Origin: Desulfovibrio sp.
GTDB taxonomy: Bacteria > Desulfobacterota > Desulfovibrionia > Desulfovibrionales > Desulfovibrionaceae
Assembly: GCA_031275955.1 (NCBI GenBank)
Contig: JAISNZ010000200.1
Coordinates: forward strand, 1-12,470
DNA length: 12,470 nt
Direction: 5' to 3'
The notes below the pieces were generated by a model. It made no database searches. It was not told the DNA's origin and saw nothing but the letters and a program-made list of their open reading frames with translations. The first letter of the stretch is position 1. Every line of letters starts with the position of its first letter. The position numbers were made by a program, and so were the translations under genes. This document shows, one piece after another, positions 7,629-12,470 of this stretch.

Positions 7629-8771
7629 TCACTTCAAGCCGATGACGCTCCGGGCGATGACCACCTTGTGGATCTCCGAAGTGCCCTCGTAGATCTTCAG
7701 CAGCCGGGAATCGCGGAACAGGCGCTCCAGGATCAGATCCTTCATATAGCCGTAGCCGCCGTGGATCTGCAGGGCCAGATCGGCGCAGAAGCAGGCCGTT
7801 TCCGCCCCGTAGTATTTGGCGATGGCCGCGTCCAGGGTGTACTGCTCCCCGGCTCCCTTGGCCCAGGCCGCCTTGTAGACCAGGCCGCGCAGGGCTTCTA
7901 TGCGCACCTTCATTTCCGCCGCGTACCAGGAAAGGCCCTGCTGGGCGCCGATGGGCCTGCCGAACTGCACCCGCTCGTTCAGGTACTTGACGGATTCCGC
8001 CAGGGCGCGCTGGGAAATGCCCAGACTCTGGGCGCCCACCCCCAGACGGGCCGAATCCAGAATGGCCATGGCCATGGCGAACCCCTTGCCCGGCTGGCCC
8101 ACCAGGTTTTCCCTGGGCACACGGCAGTCGTTGAAGAACAGCTCCGCGGTTTCCGAGCCGCACAGGCCCAGCTTGTTCTCGGTCTTGCCGGGGGAGAAGC
8201 CTGGGGTTCCCTTTTCCACAATAAAGGCGCTCATGCCCCTCAACCCCTTGTCCGGCTCGGTCAGGGCGAAGACCAGCACCGTCTGGGCCAGGGCCCCCCC
8301 GGTGATGAAGCATTTGCTGCCGTTGAGCACATAGTGGTCGCCGTCCAGGACGGCGCGGGTCTTGACGGCCCCGGCGTCGGAGCCGGCGGTGGGCTCGGTC
8401 AGGGCGAAGGCCGCCACCTTCCCCTCGCTCAGGACCGGCGGCAGATAGGTCTTTTTCTGCTCCTCCGAGCCGAAAAGATAGATCCCGTAAGGCCCCACCT
8501 GGTGGATACACAGGGTGGCCGCCGTGGAGGCGCAGCATTTGGCGATCTCCTCCACAATGAGCAGTTTGCTGATGTCGTCGCCGCCGCTGCCTCCGTATTC
8601 CTCGGGAAAACCGGCCCCCGTGAAGCCGAGCTCGGCCATGCGCCGGAAAAGATCCCAGGAAAAGGCATGGGTACGGTCGATTTCCGCCGCAAGGGGCTCC
8701 ACTTCCTTTTCCGCAAATTCCTTCGCCGTCTGGCGAATCAGTTCCTGATCCGAATCCAGTCTGAAATCCAT
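7629..8771 (-). CDS. Short-chain acyl-CoA dehydrogenase (butyryl-CoA dehydrogenase type)
   Basis: The 380-residue product has the standard length of the acyl-CoA dehydrogenase family, FAD enzymes that interconvert acyl-CoA and trans-2-enoyl-CoA. Visible features are GFPEEYGGSGGD (about 55-65), the FAD/substrate segment FALTEPTAGSDAGA (122-135), RVQFGRPIGAQQ (268-278), LQIHGGYGYMKD (334-345) and the C-terminal YEGTSEI, where E362 sits at the catalytic base position of short-chain members. The start is ATG at 8771, preceded by AAGGAGCGGACC; an upstream extension to 8870 in the same frame has no comparable site and is not conserved-looking. It could reduce crotonyl-CoA to butyryl-CoA or oxidise the latter. 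The electron-transfer flavoprotein it would need is not encoded in this window. Confidence 0.95.
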   Translation of the reverse strand: MDFRLDSDQELIRQTAKEFAEKEVEPLAAEIDRTHAFSWDLFRRMAELGFTGAGFPEEYGGSGGDDISKLLIVEEIAKCCASTAATLCIHQVGPYGIYLFGSEEQKKTYLPPVLSEGKVAAFALTEPTAGSDAGAVKTRAVLDGDHYVLNGSKCFITGGALAQTVLVFALTEPDKGLRGMSAFIVEKGTPGFSPGKTENKLGLCGSETAELFFNDCRVPRENLVGQPGKGFAMAMAILDSARLGVGAQSLGISQRALAESVKYLNERVQFGRPIGAQQGLSWYAAEMKVRIEALRGLVYKAAWAKGAGEQYTLDAAIAKYYGAETACFCADLALQIHGGYGYMKDLILERLFRDSRLLKIYEGTSEIHKVVIARSVIGLK

Positions 8772-8890
8772 GGTCCGCTCCTTTTCGTTACACATGTCAG
8801 GCTTGAAATTGCCGCCTGAGGGCGCAGCCGCTCCGGGGCAGGGGTTTGCGGGCAACCTCTTGCAGGGCAAAGGGCATACATTTGCTCCAG

Positions 8891-8919
8891 GTGTCTTCCG
8901 TATCCTGCGCGGAAGACGC
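8891..8919. repeat. Hairpin in the CoA-transferase/dehydrogenase gap
   Basis: Arms GTCTTCCG (8893-8900) and CGGAAGAC (8910-8917) are exact reverse complements with a 9-base spacer, and two further outer pairs (one G:U) extend the stem to 8891-8919. It is the downstream member of a pair of hairpins within 65 bases of the CoA-transferase stop. No T-tract follows. Confidence 0.55.
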
Positions 8920-8929
8920 CCGCGCGCGC

Positions 8930-8947
8930 CTCCTGCGCCGGCAGGAG
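8930..8947. repeat. Hairpin right after the CoA-transferase stop
   Basis: CTCCTGC (8930-8936) and GCAGGAG (8941-8947) pair perfectly around a 4-base GCCG loop, starting four bases past the CoA-transferase stop codon on the minus strand. With the neighbouring hairpin it could block 3' exonucleases or slow the polymerase, giving less transcript of the genes that follow. Confidence 0.55.
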
Positions 8948-8951
8948 CGCC

Positions 8952-10511
8952 TCAAAAGGCGAGGCCCATGGGCGCATCCCGGAAGATGCGGGCGTCCATG
9001 AGCTTCAGGTCGTCGGCGATAAGGGGTTTGTATTCCATCTTGGCCAGGATCTGCTTTTCCAGATCCACCCCAGGGGCGATTTCCACCAGCATGATGCCCT
9101 TTGCAGTCAGCCGGAACACGGCCCTCTCGGTGATGTACAGGATGGGCTGGTTTGTCTCCGCGGCGTATTCGCCGCTGAAGGTGATCTGCTCCACGGTCCG
9201 CACGAACTTGATCCCGTCGGCATCCTTAAGGATGTCCAGCCTGCCGTCCTTGATGGCGTATTCGGCCTTGCCCGCGGTAAAGGTGCCGCAGAAGCAGACC
9301 TTTTTGGCGTTCTGCGAGATGTTCACAAACCCGCCGGGCCCCACCACGCGGCCGGCGAACTTGCTGACGTTCACATTGCCCTTGAAGTCAATCTGGGCGG
9401 CCCCCAGGCAGGAAAGGTCGATGCCGCCGCCGTCGTAGATGTCGAAGATGTCCGGGTGCTTGTAGATGGCAACCGGGTTGGTGGAACCGCCGATGCCCAC
9501 GCCGGGCAACGGCACGCCGCCGAGAATGCCCGACTCGATGGACAGGGTCAGGCTGCCGGCGATTCCCTCTTCCCCCGCCACGCTGGCCACGGAGTCCGGA
9601 ATGCCGATGCCCAGGTTCACCAGCATGTTGGGTCCCAGCTCAAAGGCGGCCCGCCGCCCGCAGACCTTGCGCGGGGTCAGGGGCTCCACAGCCACGGCGC
9701 TTGCGGGAACGCGCACCTCGCCGGAGCATTCCGGACGGTATCCCGGCCAGAGCCAGCACTGCACATTGTTTTCCGGTTCCCCCTGGACGATATAATCCAC
9801 CATAAAGCCGTGCACCTTGACTTCCTGGGCGCGCAGAGTGTTGCGTTCCACGATCTTTTCCACCTGGGCGATGACGATGCCGCCACTGTTGTGGACGGCG
9901 GCGGCCATTTCCAGCTGGTCGGAATAGGCTCCCTCCTTGATCAGGGAAAGGTTGCCGTCCAGATCGCCGAAGGAAGCCTTGATAAAGCAGATGTCCAGAG
10001 GGAATGATTTGTAGAGAAGCTGCTCCTTTCCCCCCACGCTGAGCAGTTCCACCACCTCTTCCTTGCGCGCCCGGGCGGCGTTGTTGGCCTTGCAGCCTTC
10101 AATCCGCGGATCGGCAAAGGTTTTCAGCCCCACATGGGTCAGCACTCCCACCTTTTTGCCGGCAATGGCGCGCAGCAGGTGGGCGGTGACGCCCTGGGGA
10201 ACCATGTAGGTGGCGACGGCATCGCTGACGGTGAGTTTGTTCAGGGCCGGCTCCAGGCCGATATGGGCGCAGTATATCGTGGACAGAAGCCCCTCCAGCC
10301 CGAGATGGTTGCCGCCCCGTTCCTTGCCGTCGCCCACGCCGGCGGTATGAAAGAGGGTCAGGTTTTTGGGAGCGCCTGTTTCCAGGTAGCGCCTGCGCAA
10401 CCCGATAAGGAGCTCTTCCGGCACCCCGAAGCCCACGAACCCCCCCACCGCCAGGGTCATGCCGTCTCTGACCAGTTCCGCCGCCTGTCGCGTCGTGATA
10501 ACCTTGCTCAT
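8952..10511 (-). CDS. Acetate/propionate-type CoA-transferase (fused family I)
   Basis: This 519-residue protein joins the alpha and beta subunits of a family I CoA-transferase, as in propionate CoA-transferase (Pct) and E. coli YdiF. Such enzymes move CoA from acetyl-CoA or another donor to short carboxylates through a glutamyl-CoA thioester. The catalytic glutamate is E326 in LSIESGILGGVP. The alpha half shows AVGGFVGFGVPEELL (21-35) and the beta half GPNMLVNLGIGIPDSVA (293-309) plus GIGGSTNP. Length matches the family (about 515-530). The ATG at 10511 has GGAGG about nine bases upstream. The frame could be extended to 10682, but this would overlap the end of the crotonase gene and lacks family similarity. 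In this cluster the enzyme is the likely entry step that activates the imported acid. Confidence 0.95.
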   Translation of the reverse strand: MSKVITTRQAAELVRDGMTLAVGGFVGFGVPEELLIGLRRRYLETGAPKNLTLFHTAGVGDGKERGGNHLGLEGLLSTIYCAHIGLEPALNKLTVSDAVATYMVPQGVTAHLLRAIAGKKVGVLTHVGLKTFADPRIEGCKANNAARARKEEVVELLSVGGKEQLLYKSFPLDICFIKASFGDLDGNLSLIKEGAYSDQLEMAAAVHNSGGIVIAQVEKIVERNTLRAQEVKVHGFMVDYIVQGEPENNVQCWLWPGYRPECSGEVRVPASAVAVEPLTPRKVCGRRAAFELGPNMLVNLGIGIPDSVASVAGEEGIAGSLTLSIESGILGGVPLPGVGIGGSTNPVAIYKHPDIFDIYDGGGIDLSCLGAAQIDFKGNVNVSKFAGRVVGPGGFVNISQNAKKVCFCGTFTAGKAEYAIKDGRLDILKDADGIKFVRTVEQITFSGEYAAETNQPILYITERAVFRLTAKGIMLVEIAPGVDLEKQILAKMEYKPLIADDLKLMDARIFRDAPMGLAF

Positions 10512-10527
10512 GAAAATCGTCCTCCAG

Positions 10528-10571
10528 CTTGAGAGTGCAAAAACGAGCGGACAATCTTGAGAGTGCAAAAA
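10528..10571. repeat. Tandem 16-bp direct repeat upstream of the CoA-transferase gene
   Basis: CTTGAGAGTGCAAAAA occurs at 10528-10543 and again at 10556-10571, a 28-bp period. On the minus strand each copy reads GTCCG, a few bases, then TTTTTGCACTCTCAAG. The upstream copy supplies the T-tract of the candidate terminator; the other lies just before the CoA-transferase ribosome binding site. It may be a duplicated terminator tail, a protein-binding site or a switch element. Confidence 0.8.
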
Positions 10572-10594
10572 AACGGACGCTGGGCCGCTGTCCG
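10567..10594 (-). terminator. Candidate intrinsic terminator after the crotonase gene
   Basis: Reading the minus strand from 10594, CGGAC-A-GC pairs with GC-GTCCG across a 6-base loop (7 pairs, one bulged A) and is followed directly by seven Ts (10573-10567). It starts six bases past the crotonase stop codon. A second GTCCGC further down (about 10545-10550), also followed by TTTTT, can pair with GCGGAC at 10591-10596, giving an alternative weaker structure. Because the next four genes are in the same direction, it is more likely a partial terminator or attenuator than a full operon end. Confidence 0.6.
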
Positions 10595-10599
10595 CGCAA

Positions 10600-11376
10600 T
10601 CAGGATCGGAACCTGGGCGGCCTTTTTTCCAGGAACGCCTTGCAGCCTTCTTTCTGATCTTCTGTGGCGAAACAAAGGGCAATCAGATCCTTTTCCAGTT
10701 CCAGAGCCTTGTAGATGTCGGTGTCCGCGCCCCTGTTGATGGCGATTTTGGCGTAGCGGACGGCGATGCCCGATTTGGCGGCAATGGTCCGCATCATGGC
10801 CAGGGCTTCATCCAGCAGGGATTCTGCGGGCACCACCCTGTTGGCCAGGCCGATGGCCTTGGCTTCGTCGGCCTTGACGTTGCGCCCGGTGTAGATCAGT
10901 TCCCGGGCGATGCCGATGCCCACCAGGCGGGGCAGACGCTGGCTGCCGCCGAAACCGGGAATCAGGCCGAGATTGACCTCCGGCTGGCCGAAAACGGCGT
11001 TTTCCGCGGCAAGGCGCAGGTCACAGGCCATGGCCAGCTCGCAGCCGCCGCCCAGAGCATAGCCGTTCACCGCCGCGATAAAGGGTTTGCCCATCAATTC
11101 AATACGGTTGAAGATCTCCTGGGCGAATTCCACGTAGGCCCGGCCCTGCTCGCTGCTGTAGTCCGCCATCTGGGAGATGTCGGCCCCGGCGACGAAGGCC
11201 TTGCCTGAACCCGTGATGATTCCGCCCTTGAGGCCGGCATCGTCCCGGATGAGCGTCAGAGCGGCGTCCAGTTCCTTAAGAGTGTCGTTGTTGAGGGCGT
11301 TCAGCGCCTTGGGCCGGTTCATGGTAATGATCGCGATGTTGTCGCGTTTTTCAAACAACAGATTCTCGAAACTCAT
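10600..11376 (-). CDS. Enoyl-CoA hydratase (crotonase)
   Basis: The 258-residue product has the usual length of bacterial crotonases, which add water to trans-2-enoyl-CoA to give (S)-3-hydroxyacyl-CoA. Both catalytic glutamates are present: E113 in GGGCELAMACDL and E133 in FGQPEVNLGLIPGFGG. The oxyanion-hole segments AFVAGADI (about 60-67) and AAVNGYALGGGC are intact, and the C-terminus ends with the family-like CFATEDQKEGCKAFLEKRPP. The ATG at 11376 has a strong GGGAGGGGGG ribosome binding site. It is the first gene after the divergent control region and faces a candidate sigma-54 promoter. A terminator-like hairpin follows it, so it may be expressed more strongly than the genes behind it. 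Confidence 0.95.
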   Translation of the reverse strand: MSFENLLFEKRDNIAIITMNRPKALNALNNDTLKELDAALTLIRDDAGLKGGIITGSGKAFVAGADISQMADYSSEQGRAYVEFAQEIFNRIELMGKPFIAAVNGYALGGGCELAMACDLRLAAENAVFGQPEVNLGLIPGFGGSQRLPRLVGIGIARELIYTGRNVKADEAKAIGLANRVVPAESLLDEALAMMRTIAAKSGIAVRYAKIAINRGADTDIYKALELEKDLIALCFATEDQKEGCKAFLEKRPPRFRS

Positions 11377-11427
11377 TGTTACCCCCCTCCCTGGAATTTA
11401 CGAAGTGTCGTCCCTGCCGCGACCTTC

Positions 11428-11443
11428 AGCAAAAAATATTCCA
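11428..11443 (-). promoter_or_regulatory. Candidate sigma-54 -24/-12 promoter of the acyl-CoA cluster
   Basis: On the minus strand the sequence is TGGAATATTTTTTGCT: GG (11442-11441) and GC (11430-11429) separated by exactly 10 bases, with the flanking T before GG and TTGCT at -12 as in the consensus TGGCACN4-5TTGCW. The C and C of the -24 box (GGCAC) are replaced. The inferred start near 11417 leaves a leader of about 40 bases before the crotonase ATG. The divergent gene encodes a sigma-54 activator, which strongly supports the call. Confidence 0.65.
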
Positions 11444-11542
11444 GACCGCTCCCGCGCGCCATCCGCCCTGTATCCCCGCGCCAGGGCAGGGAAAGTTCTC
11501 TCCCCGCCCGGAGAGGGGACAGCCGGCCCGCCGGGGGACAAC

Positions 11543-11568
11543 GACATGTCATCCAGCAAAGACATGTC
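11543..11568. promoter_or_regulatory. Twin GACATGTC palindromes, candidate activator-binding (enhancer) site
   Basis: Two identical perfect 8-bp palindromes, GACATGTC, lie at 11543-11550 and 11561-11568, 18 bp centre to centre. They are about 125-150 bp upstream of the inferred sigma-54 start, the usual enhancer distance. The binding protein is inferred to be the divergent activator, whose DNA-binding domain is beyond the window. Confidence 0.5.
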
Positions 11569-11586
11569 TGTCGCTTGCTGACGGAT

Positions 11587-11615
11587 TTGACAGGAGAAAA
11601 AAACCATCCTACAGT
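11587..11615 (+). promoter_or_regulatory. Candidate sigma-70 promoter for the activator gene
   Basis: A perfect TTGACA (11587-11592) is followed after 17 bp by TACAGT (11610-11615), a 4 of 6 match to TATAAT. The start would be near 11622, giving a leader of about 215 bases before the activator ATG. Confidence 0.4.
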
Positions 11616-11728
11616 GGCGGCAAACAATAACTGGCGGATACTTTTCCAAAATCTGCGGCAGGCATCAAGAACGCCCGCTCTCCCGCGCCGGCTCTCTCTT
11701 CCGGGAACGGGAATTCTCCGCTAAAATC

Positions 11729-11803
11729 TGTCGCAAAGACGCGACACCCGGACAAGGACAAAGTGTTATCCTCCCCCCGCGACACTGCCGCCCTGAAGCG
11801 ACA
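11729..11803. promoter_or_regulatory. GCGACA motif cluster, including a perfect inverted repeat
   Basis: TGTCGC-AAAGAC-GCGACA (11729-11746) is a perfect inverted repeat, with further GCGACA copies at 11779-11784 and 11798-11803 and an inverted copy at 11569-11574 near the twin palindromes. The octamer GCAAAGAC occurs in both places (11556-11563 and 11733-11740). The inverted repeat lies in the leader of the activator gene, so it may mediate autoregulation. The binding factor is unknown. Confidence 0.4.
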
Positions 11804-11836
11804 GGTTGGGGGTGACACCCCAGAACAGGAGGCGCC

Positions 11837-12470
11837 ATGTTCCAGACAACCATAGAGACTCTCCTGCAGGAAAACGCCGCCCTCAAGGACCGGGTGAACA
11901 AGCTGGAACGGAGCGACAGAATCTTCCGGACAATCATGAACACCATCGCCGACGGCTTTCTCGCCGTTGGACGCGACGGCAACATTCTGGACATCAATAC
12001 CTCCTATTGCAACTATTTCGGCGTCAAACGGCAGGATGTTCTGGGAACCCCCATCCGGAAGCTGATCCCCAACACCAAGATGATCGAGATCATGGACAAA
12101 GACCTTACGGAGCTGGACTCCGTCCATGTCTTCAAGAAAGGGCTGACGGCCTCCGGCGAACGGAAGGTGGCCGTCTCCCGTATGCCCGTGACCCTTGAGA
12201 GCGGGGAAATCTTCGCCAGCGTGGCCCTGGTCAAATTTTCCGGCTACACCAACAAGCTGGTCCAGTCCCTTCAAGAGATGAGTTCGGAGATTGAATATTA
12301 CCGCAAGGAACTGAGCCGCTACTCCATCAGCCAGTATTCCTTCGCTTCCCTGCCCACATCCAGCGAGGTGTACCGGCAGGCGAAGCAGCTGGCGGAACGC
12401 TTCGCCAAGAGCGATCTGCCCATTCTGCTCCAGGGAGAAACCGGGGTGGGCAAGGAGGTCTTCGCCAACG
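11837..12470 (+). CDS. PAS-domain sigma-54-dependent transcriptional activator (3' partial)
   Basis: The ATG at 11837 is preceded by CAGGAGGCGCC, a good ribosome binding site, and the frame stays open to the window end (211 codons seen). Residues 1-25 form a short predicted coiled coil, about 27-130 a PAS domain (IMNTIADGFLAVGRDGNILDIN is its first strand region), about 138-165 a linker helix, and from about 170 the AAA+ domain of bacterial enhancer-binding proteins begins, with Walker A GETGVGKE at 200-207. The GAFTGA loop, Walker B and the Fis-type DNA-binding helix lie beyond the window. Such proteins use ATP to open sigma-54 polymerase complexes. Being divergent from the acyl-CoA cluster, whose upstream region has a -24/-12 element, it most likely activates that cluster in response to a small molecule or redox signal sensed by PAS. 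Confidence 0.93.
   Translation, partial: MFQTTIETLLQENAALKDRVNKLERSDRIFRTIMNTIADGFLAVGRDGNILDINTSYCNYFGVKRQDVLGTPIRKLIPNTKMIEIMDKDLTELDSVHVFKKGLTASGERKVAVSRMPVTLESGEIFASVALVKFSGYTNKLVQSLQEMSSEIEYYRKELSRYSISQYSFASLPTSSEVYRQAKQLAERFAKSDLPILLQGETGVGKEVFAN

Larger units (their letters stand above)
11377..11836. other. Divergent control region, 460 bp, no gene
   Basis: This region separates the crotonase gene from the divergent activator gene. Short frames inside it on both strands show no recognisable protein and no convincing start context. Its content is regulatory: the sigma-54 element, twin palindromes, a sigma-70-like promoter and GCGACA motifs, annotated separately. Confidence 0.7.

Noticed and set aside
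7555..8538. 327-residue frame on the minus strand within the dehydrogenase gene
   Set aside because: It is a shifted frame of the acyl-CoA dehydrogenase gene, whose own frame carries all family motifs.
7668..8819. 383-residue open frame on the plus strand
   Set aside because: It is antisense to the acyl-CoA dehydrogenase gene, with no recognisable domain.
8772..8870. 33-residue N-terminal extension of the acyl-CoA dehydrogenase
   Set aside because: The ATG at 8771 has a good AAGGAGC site and gives the standard family N-terminus.
10528..10571. Second sigma-54 promoter suggested by TTTTTGCA in both repeats
   Set aside because: No GG occurs 10 bases upstream of either GC, so the -24 element is missing.
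10512..10682. 57-residue N-terminal extension of the CoA-transferase
   Set aside because: It would overlap the end of the crotonase gene and read through the candidate terminator; the ATG at 10511 has a ribosome binding site and starts where the family starts.
11609..12274. 221-residue minus-strand frame
   Set aside because: It is antisense to the start of the sigma-54 activator, whose PAS and Walker A motifs are clear on the plus strand.
1..12470. tRNA, rRNA, CRISPR array or insertion sequence
   Set aside because: No cloverleaf-like sequence, regularly spaced repeat array or transposase frame was seen by eye; a covariance-model scan was not possible.

Overview
The window is GC-rich bacterial DNA. 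Its make-up (a degenerate PAS/histidine-kinase/receiver protein next to polA, and a PAS sigma-54 activator divergent from an acyl-CoA gene cluster) suggests a Desulfovibrio-like Desulfobacterota (deltaproteobacterium). The organism call is inference; there is no rRNA or other taxonomic marker here.

Left part (about 1-5.4 kb): a 5'-truncated hybrid sensor-kinase-like protein whose catalytic boxes look eroded overlaps the start of DNA polymerase I (polA) by one base. polA converges on a small exported, membrane-anchored protein of unknown function. The convergent gap holds a compound stem-loop. The upstream gap of the exported gene (5370-5659) is unusually AT-rich and contains a nested palindromic element of about 127 bp with a perfect 20-bp-arm hairpin.

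Right part (about 5.6-12.47 kb): five minus-strand genes run from 11376 down to 5660: a crotonase-type enoyl-CoA hydratase, a fused acetate/propionate-type CoA-transferase, a short-chain acyl-CoA dehydrogenase, a MaoC/PhaJ-type (R)-hydratase and a GntP-family carboxylate permease. Read together they form an uptake, CoA-activation, dehydration and enoyl-CoA reduction or oxidation module for a short 3-hydroxy or unsaturated carboxylate such as 3-hydroxybutyrate or crotonate. No thiolase, 3-hydroxyacyl-CoA dehydrogenase or Etf gene is in view. A PAS-AAA+ sigma-54 activator, cut by the window end, is transcribed divergently. The 460-bp divergent region contains a good -24/-12 element facing the crotonase gene, two identical GACATGTC palindromes at an enhancer-like distance, a candidate sigma-70 promoter for the regulator, and a cluster of GCGACA motifs.

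The gaps in the catabolic cluster are structured: a candidate intrinsic terminator overlapping a tandem 16-bp repeat after the crotonase gene, two hairpins after the CoA-transferase gene, and one GC-rich hairpin after the dehydrogenase gene. These may set different transcript levels for different genes of the cluster. The most notable items are the sigma-54 controlled hydroxyacyl-CoA module with its candidate control sites, the alternative terminator structures at 10528-10596, and the palindromic element at 5521-5647.
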